DNA from: Halomonas sp. 'Soap Lake #6'
GTDB lineage: Bacteria; Pseudomonadota; Gammaproteobacteria; Pseudomonadales; Halomonadaceae
Direction of reading: 5' to 3'
Length of the DNA: 64,000 nucleotides
Assembly: GCF_003031405.1 (NCBI RefSeq)
Contig: NZ_CP020469.1
Coordinates: 744,001-808,000 of the forward strand
Below the pieces are notes generated by a model. That model saw nothing but the letters and a program-made list of their open reading frames with translations, did no database searches and had not been told where the DNA came from. Shown here one piece after another: positions 7,769-19,021 of the stretch. Within the stretch, counting starts at the first letter, position 1, and each line of letters opens with the position of its first letter. Made by a program: the position numbers and the translations under genes.

Positions 7769-10603
7769 ATGCAACAAGGCATAATGGAGTTGATGTGGCG
7801 TTCCTCTCACGTTAGTGGCGGCAATGTCCACTACGTGGAAGCGCTTTACGAGCAGTACCTCGCCGATCCCGATTCTGTCCCTGACGAATGGCGCAACTAT
7901 TTTGACCAGTTGCCGCGTCCCGAGGGCAGTGCCTCCCACGATGTTCCACTAAGCCCCATCCGTGATCAGTTCTACCAGCTCGGTCGAGAAAGTCGTCCAG
8001 GCCAGGTAGTCGCCGCTGTTGATAGCGGTGAGAATAAAAAACAGGTTAAAGTCCTGCAGCTGATCAACGCATATCGCTTTCGTGGCCATCAGAAGGCCAA
8101 TATCGACCCGCTGGGACTGCGTAATCCCACCCCCGTCCCCGACCTCGACCTGTCGTTTCATCAGCTTTCAAAAGCTGATCTTGACACCGAGTTCCAGACC
8201 GGTTCGTTTTTCTTAGGTATTGATAAAGCGCCGCTGCGTGAAATCGTTGATGCGCTGGAGCAGACTTATTGCCGCTCCATCGGCTGCGAGATCATGCACA
8301 TCGTTGATACCGAAGAGAAACGCTGGCTGCAGCGTCGCTTTGAGTCGGTTCGTAGTGCCCCCAAATTCAGCGATGACGTGCGCAAGCATATTCTAGAGCG
8401 CTTAACCGCTGCTGAAGGTTTGGAAAATTACCTGGCGTCTAAGTATCCAGGCACCAAACGCTTCGGTTTGGAGGGTGGCGAATCGTTTGTACCAATGATG
8501 GACGAACTAATCCAGCGTGCCGGCGGTTATGGCACCAAAGAAGTCGTTATTGGTATGGCTCACCGTGGCCGTCTCAATCTGTTGGTTAATATTCTGGGTA
8601 AAAACCCTGCTGACTTGATTGATGAGTTTGACGGCAAAAAAGTGATTGAACGTGGTTCTGGCGACGTCAAATATCACCAGGGCTTTAGCTCTAACGTCAT
8701 GTCTCCTGGTGGCGAAGTTCACTTGGCCATGTCGTTCAACCCCTCGCACCTTGAAATCGTGGCGCCTGTGGTTGAAGGCTCTGTACGCGCACGCCAAGAT
8801 CGCCGTAATGATGAAGAGGGCAGCAAAGTACTGCCAATCAACGTCCATGGTGATGCTGCCTTTGCCGGCCAGGGTGTGGTGATGGAGACATTCCAGATGT
8901 CTCAAACCCGTGCCTATAAGACGGGCGGCACCGTACATATCGTGATCAATAACCAGGTGGGTTTCACGACATCGAACCCGATGGACGCACGTTCTACGGA
9001 ATACTGTACTGATATTGCCAAAATGGTTCAGGCGCCGATTTTTCACGTTAACGGCGATGACCCTGATGCTGTAATTCATGCTACCCAAGTGGCACTGGAT
9101 TATCGTCAGCAATTCAAGAAAGACGTAGTGATTGACTTGGTGTGCTACCGCCGTCGCGGACATAATGAAGCCGACGAGCCGTCAGGCACCCAGCCGATGA
9201 TGTACGCCAAAATCAAAGATCATCCCTCCTCGCGTACGCTGTATGCCCAGCGTTTGGTTGAACAGGGTGTGCTCTCTGAAGATGATGCCAAGGCGATGGT
9301 TGAAACCTACCGCAGTGATTTAGTGGCGGGTAATCACGTTGCTAATGCATTAGTGCAAGAGCCAAATGCTTCTCTGTTTGTCAACTGGGCACCATATCTG
9401 GGCCACGAGTGGACTGGCGACGCAGACACAACCTTCGATATGAAGCGTTTGCAGCAGCTCGCAGCGAAAATGTGCGACATCCCTGATGGGGTGGACGTGC
9501 AGCGCCAAGTTGCCAAAATTTATGAAGACCGCCGTAAGATGCAGGCGGGTGGCTTGGGGCTTAACTGGGGCTTTGCTGAAACCCTTGCTTACGCCACGTT
9601 GCTCGACCAAGGCCATCCGATTCGTATTACGGGCCAGGACGTAGGTCGCGGTACCTTCTCTCACCGCCATGCAGTGATACATAACCAGAAAGATGGTTCT
9701 ACTTATGTACCGCTGCAGAACATGGCCGACAGTCAGCCACGTTTTACTATTCACGACTCCTTCCTTTCTGAAGAAGCCGTGCTGGCCTTTGAGTATGGCT
9801 ATTCAACCACCGCGCCAAATGATCTCATCATTTGGGAAGCCCAGTTTGGTGACTTCTTTAACGGTGCACAGGTTGTTGTTGACCAGTTTATTTCTTCTGG
9901 CGAAACCAAATGGGGCCGTCTGTGTGGTTTAACCATGCTGCTGCCCCATGGCTATGAAGGCCAGGGTCCGGAGCACTCTTCAGCGCGCTTAGAGCGTTTC
10001 TTGCAGTTATGTGCTGAGCACAATATGCAAGTATGTGTGCCCACCACCCCAGCCCAGATCTACCATCTGCTGCGTCGTCAGGTCATCCGCCCGCTGCGCA
10101 AGCCGTTGGTGATTATGTCGCCTAAGTCACTGTTACGCCATAAAGAAGCGGTGTCTAGCCTGGAAGATCTTGCCCATGGCAAGTTCCATATGGTATTGCC
10201 AGATCAGGCAGAGCTTGTGGCTGAGCAAGTAACGCGCGTGATTATGTGTGCCGGTAAGGTGTACTACGATTTAGCTAATTGGCGCGCCGAAAACGAGCGT
10301 AATGACACGGCGATCATCCGTCTTGAGCAGCTCTACCCCTTCCCGAAAGAAGAGCTTCTAGATGTGCTCCAGGCGTATGCCAATGTGGAAGACATTGTGT
10401 GGTGTCAGGAAGAGCCGCTTAACCAAGGCGCCTGGTACTCCAGCCAGCACCACATGCGTGCCGTTGCCGATATTCTGAAAGATGGCTTTGGGCGTGAATT
10501 GAAATTTGCAGGACGTCCTGCCTCGGCTGCTCCGGCAGCGGGCTACATGTCCGTCCACACTGAACAGCAGCGCCAGCTGGTGGAAGACGCTTTTAACCTA
10601 TAA
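7769..10603 (+). CDS. sucA: 2-oxoglutarate dehydrogenase E1 component
   Basis: Thiamine-diphosphate enzyme that decarboxylates 2-oxoglutarate and passes the succinyl group to the lipoyl arm of SucB. The 944 residues begin with the short E2-binding N-terminus (MQQGIMELMWRSSHVSGGN), then the AHRGRLNLLVNILGK block of the ThDP site, the GDAAFAGQG metal/cofactor segment and the QFGDFFNGAQVVVDQFI part of the transketolase-like pyrimidine domain, and the C-terminal LIRLEQLYPFP-type region. ATG 7769 is chosen because family members start with this MQ-x-x-x-M motif; an in-frame GTG at 7751 would add six residues. It is first of sucAB-lpdA. Confidence 0.97.
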   Translation: MQQGIMELMWRSSHVSGGNVHYVEALYEQYLADPDSVPDEWRNYFDQLPRPEGSASHDVPLSPIRDQFYQLGRESRPGQVVAAVDSGENKKQVKVLQLINAYRFRGHQKANIDPLGLRNPTPVPDLDLSFHQLSKADLDTEFQTGSFFLGIDKAPLREIVDALEQTYCRSIGCEIMHIVDTEEKRWLQRRFESVRSAPKFSDDVRKHILERLTAAEGLENYLASKYPGTKRFGLEGGESFVPMMDELIQRAGGYGTKEVVIGMAHRGRLNLLVNILGKNPADLIDEFDGKKVIERGSGDVKYHQGFSSNVMSPGGEVHLAMSFNPSHLEIVAPVVEGSVRARQDRRNDEEGSKVLPINVHGDAAFAGQGVVMETFQMSQTRAYKTGGTVHIVINNQVGFTTSNPMDARSTEYCTDIAKMVQAPIFHVNGDDPDAVIHATQVALDYRQQFKKDVVIDLVCYRRRGHNEADEPSGTQPMMYAKIKDHPSSRTLYAQRLVEQGVLSEDDAKAMVETYRSDLVAGNHVANALVQEPNASLFVNWAPYLGHEWTGDADTTFDMKRLQQLAAKMCDIPDGVDVQRQVAKIYEDRRKMQAGGLGLNWGFAETLAYATLLDQGHPIRITGQDVGRGTFSHRHAVIHNQKDGSTYVPLQNMADSQPRFTIHDSFLSEEAVLAFEYGYSTTAPNDLIIWEAQFGDFFNGAQVVVDQFISSGETKWGRLCGLTMLLPHGYEGQGPEHSSARLERFLQLCAEHNMQVCVPTTPAQIYHLLRRQVIRPLRKPLVIMSPKSLLRHKEAVSSLEDLAHGKFHMVLPDQAELVAEQVTRVIMCAGKVYYDLANWRAENERNDTAIIRLEQLYPFPKEELLDVLQAYANVEDIVWCQEEPLNQGAWYSSQHHMRAVADILKDGFGRELKFAGRPASAAPAAGYMSVHTEQQRQLVEDAFNL

Positions 10604-10641
10604 GCGCCCACTAGATTTAGAGAACATATAAGGGAAACGAC

Positions 10642-12195
10642 ATGGCTATTGATATCAAAGCGCCAACCTTTCCGGAATCCGTTGCCGAAGGCACTGTCGC
10701 CGCGTGGCATAAAAAGCCGGGTGATAGCGTTGAGCGTGACGAGCTGATTGTTGAAATCGAAACCGACAAAGTGGTGCTTGAAGTCGTCGCACCGGAAGCG
10801 GGTACCTTGACCGATGTGATGGCCGAAGAGGGCGAGACCGTCGAGTCTGAGCAGGTGTTGGGTAAAATTGGCGAAGCCAGCGCAGCAAGTGGCAAAGAAG
10901 ATAAATCTTCTGACGATGCTAGTGCTAAAAAGCCTGCTGAGAAAAGCGAAGAGAAACAAGCCAGCGCTGGCAATGGCTCTGGTAAACAGCACGATGTGAA
11001 AGCGCCTAGCTTCCCTGAGTCAATTCAGGAAGGCACAGTGGCTACCTGGCACAAGAAGGTAGGTGAAGCGGTTAAGCGCGACGAAGTGCTGGCCGACATC
11101 GAAACTGACAAAGTTGTGCTGGAAGTAGTTGCCCCTGCTGATGGCGCCCTGGCAGAGATTAAAGCCGAAGAAGGTAGTCAGGTAGAATCTGAAGCGGTTC
11201 TGGCTATTTTTGCAGAAGGTGCGGGTGGCGAGAGCGCAACTGCCGCTGACAAGACGCCTGCGGCTTCTGCGGACGATGGCTCAGGCGATGAGAAGATTGG
11301 CGATAAGATTCTCGCGCCAGCTGCCCGTAAAATGGTTGCTGAGCACGATCTGGATGTTGCAAAGATTGAAGGCACCGGCAAAGGCGGCCGTATCTTGAAA
11401 GAAGACGTTCAGAAAGCAGTAAAAGATGGCTCTGCTAAGAAGTCGAGCGCCTCTGCACCGGCAAAAGCCGCTGCAGCCCCAGCGGTAGAAGGCGAGCGTA
11501 TCGAGAAACGCGTGCCCATGAGCCGTCTGCGTCAAACCATTGCCAAGCGCTTGGTTCAAGCGCAGCAAACGGCTGCGATGTTGACGACTTACAACGAAGT
11601 GGACATGACTGAAATCATGGCCCTGCGTGCACAGTACAAAGACACCTTCCAAAAAGCCCACGATATTAAGCTGGGCTTTATGGGCTTCTTTGTCAAAGCA
11701 GCGTCTGAAGCGCTCAAGCGCTTCCCGGATGTCAATGCCTCTATCGACGGTACTGACATTGTCTACCACGGCTATCAGGATATCGGTGTGGCGGTATCTA
11801 CCGATCGCGGCTTAGTGGTGCCGGTATTACGTGATACCGACAGCATGAAAATTGCCGATGTTGAGCGTGCAATTGTGGACTTCGGTAAGCGTGGTCGTGA
11901 CGGTAAGCTGGGCATGGATGACATGATCGGCGGCACCTTTACCATCACCAATGGCGGTACTTTTGGCTCCTTGATGTCGACGCCGATCATCAATCCGCCG
12001 CAAACCGCCATTCTGGGCATGCATAAGATCCAGGATCGTCCAATGGCTGTTAATGGTAAGGTCGAGATTCGCCCGATGATGTATTTGGCGCTCTCTTATG
12101 ACCACCGCATGATTGACGGTAAAGATGCAGTTCGCTTCCTGGTAACTATCAAAGAGTTGCTGGAAGACCCTGCACGCCTGTTGCTGGATGTATAA
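10642..12195 (+). CDS. sucB: dihydrolipoyllysine succinyltransferase (E2) with two lipoyl domains
   Basis: Core of the 2-oxoglutarate dehydrogenase complex; transfers succinyl from the lipoyl arm to CoA. Domains in the 517 residues are: lipoyl domain 1 (about 1-77, lipoyl Lys43 in [10 protein letters not shown]), an Ala/Lys/Glu-rich linker, lipoyl domain 2 (about 117-190, Lys157 in [10 protein letters not shown]), the E1/E3-binding domain (about 222-262, [16 protein letters not shown]), another linker and the catalytic domain ending in the [13 protein letters not shown] active-site motif. Most bacterial SucB proteins are near 400 residues with one lipoyl domain, so the second copy is notable. 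AAGGGA ribosome site; 38 bases after sucA. An acetyltransferase E2 is excluded mainly by context. Confidence 0.96.
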   Translation: MAIDIKAPTFPESVAEGTVAAWHKKPGDSVERDELIVEIETDKVVLEVVAPEAGTLTDVMAEEGETVESEQVLGKIGEASAASGKEDKSSDDASAKKPAEKSEEKQASAGNGSGKQHDVKAPSFPESIQEGTVATWHKKVGEAVKRDEVLADIETDKVVLEVVAPADGALAEIKAEEGSQVESEAVLAIFAEGAGGESATAADKTPAASADDGSGDEKIGDKILAPAARKMVAEHDLDVAKIEGTGKGGRILKEDVQKAVKDGSAKKSSASAPAKAAAAPAVEGERIEKRVPMSRLRQTIAKRLVQAQQTAAMLTTYNEVDMTEIMALRAQYKDTFQKAHDIKLGFMGFFVKAASEALKRFPDVNASIDGTDIVYHGYQDIGVAVSTDRGLVVPVLRDTDSMKIADVERAIVDFGKRGRDGKLGMDDMIGGTFTITNGGTFGSLMSTPIINPPQTAILGMHKIQDRPMAVNGKVEIRPMMYLALSYDHRMIDGKDAVRFLVTIKELLEDPARLLLDV

Positions 12196-12273
12196 CGGAG
12201 CGCGTTGATCCGCCTCTGCTTTAACTAGCGTTCTTATGCAATCGCACACTGCCTCTTGCCCGATTTAGACTAA

Positions 12274-13746
<1,473 letters not shown>

Positions 13747-13765
13747 TTCAGTAAGCAACAACCAA

Positions 13766-13785
13766 GCGCCACCTTTAGGTGGCGC
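13766..13785 (+). terminator. hairpin between lpdA and sucC
   Basis: GCGCCACC and GGTGGCGC form a perfect 8-bp stem with the loop TTTA, 20 bases after lpdA. No T-run follows, so it is more likely an RNA processing or stabilising stem, or a weak terminator, than a full stop for transcription. Confidence 0.45.
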
Positions 13786-13895
13786 AACACTTTCGGCTTT
13801 GTCGTAAAACATAAAGATCGAAAGAACGGGGATGACCAGTTCTTTTAAAGCAACTGATCATCGTTCGAGTCACATGCAACCAATGGCATGAATCG

Positions 13896-15062
13896 ATGAA
13901 TCTTCACGAGTATCAAGGCAAACAGCTGTTTGCTGATTATGGTCTGCCAGTGTCCAAAGGCTTTGCCGTGGACACTCCCGAAGAAGCGGAAGAAGCGTGT
14001 AAAAAAATCGGCGGTGATATGTGGGTGGTTAAAGCCCAGGTTCACGCGGGTGGCCGTGGTAAAGCGGGTGGCGTTAAGCTGATTAAAGATCCCGCTGAAG
14101 CGAAGGCATTTGCTGAGCAGTGGCTAGGCAAGAACTTGGTTACCTTCCAGACAGACGAAAAAGGTCAGCCGGTTGCCAAGATTTTGGTCGAGACCTGCAC
14201 TAACATCGCTGACGAGCTCTATTTGGGCGCTGTGGTAGACCGTACTACCCGCCGCGTGGTCTTTATGGCCTCTACCGAAGGCGGTGTAGAAATCGAGACG
14301 GTTGCTGAAGAGACGCCGGAAAAAATTCTTAAAGCAGAGATCGACCCGCTGGTCGGCGCGCAGCCCTACCAAGCGCGTGAGCTAGCCTTTGCTCTGGGCC
14401 TAAAAGGCGACCAGATCAAACAGTTCACCAAGATCTTCCTGGGCCTCTCCAAGCTTTTCCATGAGAAAGACTTGGCTCTGCTGGAAATCAACCCACTGGT
14501 TGTTACTGACGAAGGCAATCTGCACTGCCTCGACGCCAAACTGGGCCTAGACAGCAATGCGCTGTACCGTCACCCAGACCTGCAAGCAATGCGCGATCCT
14601 TCCCAAGAAGATTCTCGCGAAGCCGATGCAGCGAAGTGGGAACTTAACTACGTAGCGCTAGATGGCAACATCGGCTGCATGGTTAACGGTGCTGGCCTGG
14701 CCATGGGTACCATGGACATCGTCAACCTGAGTGGCGGCAAGCCCGCTAACTTCCTGGATGTAGGCGGCGGCGCGACTAAAGAGCGCGTAGCTGAAGCATT
14801 CAAGATCATCCTGTCTGACGACAATGTCAAAGCCGTTCTAGTTAACATCTTCGGCGGTATTGTTCGCTGCGACATGATTGCTGAAGGCATCATCGGCGCT
14901 GTTGAACAAGTCGGTGTTAACGTACCGGTTGTGGTACGTCTGGAAGGTAACAACGCCGAGCTGGGCACTGAAAAACTAGCGTCTAGCGGTCTGAACATCA
15001 TCGCTGCTACCAGTCTGACCGATGCGGCTCAGCAGGTCGTTAAAGCGGCGGAGGGCAAGTAA
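13896..15062 (+). CDS. sucC: succinate--CoA ligase, beta subunit
   Basis: Nucleotide-binding subunit of succinyl-CoA synthetase, which makes ATP or GTP from succinyl-CoA. The 388-residue length is exact for the family. It starts [19 protein letters not shown], has an ATP-grasp fold with [17 protein letters not shown] near residue 45, LLEINPLVV near 195, and the C-terminal CoA-ligase fold with [17 protein letters not shown] see no strong ribosome site directly before the ATG. The last base of its TAA is the first base of the sucD ATG, so the two subunits are translationally coupled. Confidence 0.98.
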   Translation: MNLHEYQGKQLFADYGLPVSKGFAVDTPEEAEEACKKIGGDMWVVKAQVHAGGRGKAGGVKLIKDPAEAKAFAEQWLGKNLVTFQTDEKGQPVAKILVETCTNIADELYLGAVVDRTTRRVVFMASTEGGVEIETVAEETPEKILKAEIDPLVGAQPYQARELAFALGLKGDQIKQFTKIFLGLSKLFHEKDLALLEINPLVVTDEGNLHCLDAKLGLDSNALYRHPDLQAMRDPSQEDSREADAAKWELNYVALDGNIGCMVNGAGLAMGTMDIVNLSGGKPANFLDVGGGATKERVAEAFKIILSDDNVKAVLVNIFGGIVRCDMIAEGIIGAVEQVGVNVPVVVRLEGNNAELGTEKLASSGLNIIAATSLTDAAQQVVKAAEGK

Positions 15063-15934
15063 TGAGCATCCTGATCGATAAGAACACCAAGGTCATCTGC
15101 CAAGGTTTCACTGGTGGCCAGGGCACGTTCCACTCCGAACAGGCGATTGCCTATGGCACGCAGATGGTCGGTGGTGTTACACCGGGCAAAGGCGGCCAAA
15201 CGCACCTGGGTCTGCCCGTATTCAACACCGTGAAAGAAGCGGTCGAGAAAACCGGCGCGGAAGCCAGCGTGATCTACGTTCCGGCACCGTTCTGTAAAGA
15301 CTCGATTCTTGAAGCCGCTAACGCTGGCATCAAGCTGATCGTGTGCATCACCGAAGGCATCGCAACACTGGACATGCTCGAAGCAAAAGTAAAATGCGAC
15401 GAGCTGGGCGTACGCCTGATTGGTCCGAACTGCCCAGGTGTTATCACCCCAGGCGAATGCAAAATCGGCATCATGCCGGGTCACATTCACCAGCCGGGTA
15501 AAGTTGGTATCGTGTCTCGTTCTGGCACCCTGACTTACGAAGCTGTTAAGCAGACCACTGACCACGGTTTCGGTCAGTCTACCTGTGTTGGCATCGGTGG
15601 TGATCCGATCCCGGGCTCTAACTTCATCGACATCCTGGAGATGTTCGAGAAGGATCCGAAAACCGAAGCGATCGTTATGATTGGCGAGATCGGTGGTACC
15701 GCTGAAGAAGAAGCAGCAGCGTACATCAAAGCCAACATTTCTAAGCCGGTGGTTTCTTACATTGCTGGTGTGACTGCACCTCCTGGCAAGCGTATGGGCC
15801 ATGCGGGCGCGATCATCTCTGGCGGTAAAGGCACTGCTGACGAGAAGTTTGCTGCCCTTGAAGACGCCGGTGTTAAAACCGTGCGTTCTTTGGCACAAAT
15901 CGGTGACGCGCTGAAAGAAGTAACTGGCTGGTAA
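15062..15934 (+). CDS. sucD: succinate--CoA ligase, alpha subunit
   Basis: Partner of SucC; binds CoA and carries the phosphohistidine intermediate. In 290 residues, the N-terminal CoA-binding Rossmann domain begins [16 protein letters not shown], the [21 protein letters not shown] block follows near residue 120, and the phosphorylated histidine lies in [14 protein letters not shown] near 247. The length matches the E. coli subunit closely. It overlaps sucC by one base and ends the TCA cluster, with a clear terminator 35 bases downstream. Confidence 0.98.
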   Translation: MSILIDKNTKVICQGFTGGQGTFHSEQAIAYGTQMVGGVTPGKGGQTHLGLPVFNTVKEAVEKTGAEASVIYVPAPFCKDSILEAANAGIKLIVCITEGIATLDMLEAKVKCDELGVRLIGPNCPGVITPGECKIGIMPGHIHQPGKVGIVSRSGTLTYEAVKQTTDHGFGQSTCVGIGGDPIPGSNFIDILEMFEKDPKTEAIVMIGEIGGTAEEEAAAYIKANISKPVVSYIAGVTAPPGKRMGHAGAIISGGKGTADEKFAALEDAGVKTVRSLAQIGDALKEVTGW

Positions 15935-15969
15935 GCGTTTGCTTATCCATCTAGTCCAGCACGGCCTTT

Positions 15970-15993
15970 AAGAGCACCTTCGGGTGCTCTTTT
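15970..15993 (+). terminator. terminator of sucCD
   Basis: AAGAGCACC (15970-15978) and GGTGCTCTT (15983-15991) enclose a TTCG tetraloop and run into T residues. This is a textbook intrinsic terminator closing the TCA gene block. Confidence 0.92.
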
Positions 15994-16020
15994 CATTGGG
16001 CATAAGTAAATGAATCGCAT

Positions 16021-16052
16021 AAAAAACGCGACGCTCGAATAAGCGCCGCGTT
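16021..16052 (-). terminator. rnb terminator
   Basis: On the minus strand AACGCG and CGCGTT, plus an inner CGCT/AGCG pairing across one mismatch, form a stem followed by six T residues. It lies 19 bases beyond the rnb stop. Confidence 0.8.
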
Positions 16053-16070
16053 AGCTGGACCGTCTAGCTG

Positions 16071-18011
16071 TTAGGCAGCGGGGCGGGCCACCAGCGAGCG
16101 GGTCTCCTCGCGGGCTTCAGTGAGTGCTACGCGTAGGCTATCACCTAGTTTGTAGCGCTCTTCGCCTTCAATCTGAATGCGGCCCTCTTTGTCATCAATT
16201 ACCACTTTGTCGCGGTCGCTGTGCATTAAAGGCGCTGGTACAAAGGCTGTTGCACCATTGTCGATCAGGCGTACCCGCATACCACCGCGATTAATCGCCA
16301 TGATTTCTGCCTCAAAGGTATCCTGCTTCTGAGCAGCGGGAGTAAGATAGCGCACATAGAGCCAGTCTTTTACGTCGCGCTCAGCCATGCGGTTTAGGCG
16401 ACGGCGTTCGGTAAGTTGCTCGGTGAGCTGCTGGCTAGCTTCCGCAGGAGCCTGCTCACCCTTCAGTACGCGCTTAATCAAACGGTGGTTGACCATATCG
16501 CCATACTTACGAATCGGCGATGTCCAGGTGGCGTAAGCTGGCAACCCTAGTCCAAAGTGTGGGCCAGGCTGGGCTGACATGCTAGTGAAGCCCTGGAAGC
16601 GGCGTAGTCGAGCATCCAACCAGGCATCATCGCGGCTCTCTAAGGCGCGTTTCAGCTCTTTGTAGTGGGCCAGTTCGGTCAGTGCTTCCTGCGCGACTTC
16701 AATCTGCTGGCCAGCCAGAAACTCTTGAGCTGCTTCAGCTTTGTCTGGCTCAAAGGCGCGGTGTACGTTGAAGATGCCGTGACCAATATGCTGGGCGAGG
16801 AAGTCGGCACAGCAAGCGTTAGCAGCAATCATCGACTCTTCAATCATGCGGTTGGCAATGCGCCGATCTTCTGTGCGAACACCCAGCACGTTACCCGCAT
16901 CGTCCAAGTCGAAGACGTAGTCTGGGCGATCTTTGAACACCAGTGCGTGCTCATTACGCCAAGCGGTACGCGCCTCGGTCAAATCACGTAGGGCGGTAAG
17001 CTGCTCAGCAATATCATCTGCTGGCGCCCAATCGCCTTGACCTTCGATCCAATCAGATACGCTGTCATAAACGAGCTTAGCGTGAGATTTTACGTTAGCG
17101 GCAAAGAAACGGTAATCGCCTAGGCTGCCGTCGGCATTAATATCTAGCGTGCAGGCTAAGGCTGGACGCTCTTGGCCTTCCCAGAGTGAACAAAGGTCAT
17201 CGGCCAACTGCTCAGGCAACATGGTGACGTTTTGGCCTGGCAAGTAAACGGTAAAGGCGCGGGTACGCGCTTCCAGATCGGCCGCGTGGTTTTCTGTGAC
17301 ATAAGCCGTAGGGTCGGCAATGGCTACGCTCATCTGCCAGCCGCCTTCAGCGCGAGTAGCAATATGCAGAGCGTCGTCCATATCACGGGTCTTTTCACCA
17401 TCAATGGTGAAGAAGGGGAGTGCTGTAAGGTCTTCCCGCGGAAGCCCCTCATCGATTAATGGCCACTCGCTGCCTGCCTCTGGGCAATCTTGCTCAAGCG
17501 CATGGCGGGCTAGGGTAACGCGCCATGGCACGGCAGGGTCGTCGGCTTTAGCGACCAATTCATCAATCTGAGTGAAGAAGCCACGGTCGTTCTCTTTGAG
17601 CGGGTGGCGCACCAGTCGTGCAACAACCCAGTCGCCATCCGCAATGGTGGCTTCATCTAGGCTGTTCTTAATGCGCGCCTTAAGCGCGTTACGAATGGAG
17701 GGGTGGTCTGGCACTACTGCAAGACGGTCTTCGCGCTTTTGCACCCGTGCAACAAAGCGGTCAAGCCCAGCTTCAATTAGCTTTTCGGGTTCAACGGACT
17801 TCTTGTCGCCGTTTTCATGAATCACCGCTTCAACGCGGTCACCATGCAGGACCTGCTTCATAGCGGGTGGCGGCACAAAGTAGGATTCACCGCTATCGGT
17901 TTCTAGAAAACCAAAACCTTTTTCGGTGGCTTTGATCACCCCTTCAGCGCGAGGGGTGGTTTGACGAATCTGTTGCTTGAGCTGGGCAAGCAGGGAATTG
18001 TTTTGAAGCAT
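16071..18011 (-). CDS. rnb: exoribonuclease II
   Basis: Processive 3'-5' hydrolytic exoribonuclease of mRNA decay. The 646-residue product from ATG 18011 matches the roughly 644-residue enterobacterial enzyme end to end: N-terminal cold-shock domains (NSLLAQLKQQIRQTTPRAEG and GFGFLETDSGESYF), the RNB catalytic domain with FTIDGEKTRDMDDALHIA, whose aspartates bind metal, the ATWTSPIRKYGDMVNHRL signature near 530, and a C-terminal S1 domain ending in RSLVARPAA. Upstream in-frame codons up to 18071 exist, but homology begins at MLQNNSLLAQ, so the shorter start is used. It is a single gene, convergent with sucD. Confidence 0.96.
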   Translation of the reverse strand: MLQNNSLLAQLKQQIRQTTPRAEGVIKATEKGFGFLETDSGESYFVPPPAMKQVLHGDRVEAVIHENGDKKSVEPEKLIEAGLDRFVARVQKREDRLAVVPDHPSIRNALKARIKNSLDEATIADGDWVVARLVRHPLKENDRGFFTQIDELVAKADDPAVPWRVTLARHALEQDCPEAGSEWPLIDEGLPREDLTALPFFTIDGEKTRDMDDALHIATRAEGGWQMSVAIADPTAYVTENHAADLEARTRAFTVYLPGQNVTMLPEQLADDLCSLWEGQERPALACTLDINADGSLGDYRFFAANVKSHAKLVYDSVSDWIEGQGDWAPADDIAEQLTALRDLTEARTAWRNEHALVFKDRPDYVFDLDDAGNVLGVRTEDRRIANRMIEESMIAANACCADFLAQHIGHGIFNVHRAFEPDKAEAAQEFLAGQQIEVAQEALTELAHYKELKRALESRDDAWLDARLRRFQGFTSMSAQPGPHFGLGLPAYATWTSPIRKYGDMVNHRLIKRVLKGEQAPAEASQQLTEQLTERRRLNRMAERDVKDWLYVRYLTPAAQKQDTFEAEIMAINRGGMRVRLIDNGATAFVPAPLMHSDRDKVVIDDKEGRIQIEGEERYKLGDSLRVALTEAREETRSLVARPAA

Positions 18012-18206
18012 GTGTTCAATCAGTTGGCGAGGGTAGCCTGCCACTATACGGATTCCCAAAGGCTGCGCCAATCGTGGTTACCCTGAAGTTCGCTTTGGCC
18101 CCGAACTATCAATGATCTGCGTTCACTCTTGTGTGTGAGTTGTCGCCTTATTGGGCAAACGAACCTCACTATTTAAAACCTCCTATTCAACCATAGTTGT
18201 AGCTAA

Positions 18207-18257
18207 TTGGTATTTGATTGGTATCTCATTGGGTCTATAGTGGTATCTAATTGGTAT
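18207..18257 (+). promoter_or_regulatory. five 11-bp phased repeats overlapping the nagR promoter
   Basis: The words TTGGTAT, TTGGTAT, TTGGGTC, GTGGTAT and TTGGTAT begin at 18207, 18218, 18229, 18240 and 18251, exactly 11 bases apart. Within them lies a promoter-like pair TTGATT (18214-18219), 16-base spacer, TATAGT (18236-18241). The nagR ATG is at 18279. The half-site TGGT-A/C-T resembles half-sites of GlcNAc-responsive GntR regulators, though here in direct rather than inverted order. Autoregulation is an inference. Confidence 0.6.
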
Positions 18258-18278
18258 GGCCTTTACTGGAAGACGCTC

Positions 18279-19013
18279 ATGGATTCACGCTTTACTCAGC
18301 TACACCTTGACCCTCAAGGAGCAACACCGCTTTATCAGCAGTTGGCTCGTCAGCTAGAGCAGGCTATTGAGACCGGTGCGTGGCAAGCCGGGGAGGCACT
18401 GCCGTCAGAGCGCAACCTAGCCGAGAGCTTAGCCGTTTCGCGAATTACTGCGCGTAAGGCATTGGATCGACTAGCAGAGCTGGGACTCATCCGTCGTAGT
18501 CGTGGCTCTGGCACCTTCATCACCCCCCGCCTCAACCAGTCCCTATCTCGGCTGTCCAGCTTCACCGAGCTGCTGACTCAGCGCGGTTTTACACCTAGCT
18601 CCCATTGGCTGGAGCGCAAGCTAGCCAACCCCAGTGTGGAAGAGAGCATGCGTCTTGGTCTGGGGGCTGATGTCCAAGTCGCACGCCTCAAGCGTCTGCG
18701 CTTAGCCGATGAGGTGGTAATGGCGGTAGAGGAAAGCTGCCTACCCATCTCGGTACTGCCCGATCCGCTAACAGTGAGCACGTCGCTTTATGCGGTGCTG
18801 GAGGCCAGCGGCAAGGGCATAGCACGTGCTCTGCAGCATGTCACCGCCATCAATGCAGATGCAGAGTTAGCGTTGCTCGCCGAGGTGCCAGAAGGCCAGG
18901 CGCTACTTAAAGTGACGCGACTCGGCTATCTCTCCGATGGTACTCCGGCGGAGCTCACCATTACCTACTGCCGAACTGATTATTACGACTTTATGGTCGA
19001 GCTGACCCGCTAG
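18279..19013 (+). CDS. nagR: GntR/HutC-family regulator of GlcNAc use
   Basis: Transcription factor with an N-terminal winged helix (about residues 14-75: TPLYQQLARQLEQAIETG, then SERNLAESLAVSRITARKAL) and a C-terminal UTRA ligand domain (about 90-240). The 244-residue size fits NagR/DasR/PhnF-type regulators, which sense GlcNAc-6-P or glucosamine-6-P. ATG 18279 (MDSRFTQLHLDPQGATPLY) is used rather than the longer open frame beginning at 18207, which would run through the repeat array. It is first of a unit with nagA 8 bases downstream. The specific role as nag regulator is inferred from position and from the repeat array before it. Confidence 0.9.
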   Translation: MDSRFTQLHLDPQGATPLYQQLARQLEQAIETGAWQAGEALPSERNLAESLAVSRITARKALDRLAELGLIRRSRGSGTFITPRLNQSLSRLSSFTELLTQRGFTPSSHWLERKLANPSVEESMRLGLGADVQVARLKRLRLADEVVMAVEESCLPISVLPDPLTVSTSLYAVLEASGKGIARALQHVTAINADAELALLAEVPEGQALLKVTRLGYLSDGTPAELTITYCRTDYYDFMVELTR

Positions 19014-19021
19014 GAGGTTTT

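Noticed and set aside
8507-9163. 218-codon open frame antisense to sucA
   Set aside because: It lies opposite the conserved E1 catalytic region and has no ribosome site or recognisable domain.
15029-15898. 289-codon open frame antisense to sucD
   Set aside because: It lies opposite a fully conserved sucD; long antisense frames of this sort arise from codon bias in highly expressed genes.
18207-18278. N-terminal extension of NagR by 24 residues
   Set aside because: The extension would be encoded by the 11-bp repeat array and promoter; the winged-helix homology begins just after the ATG at 18279.
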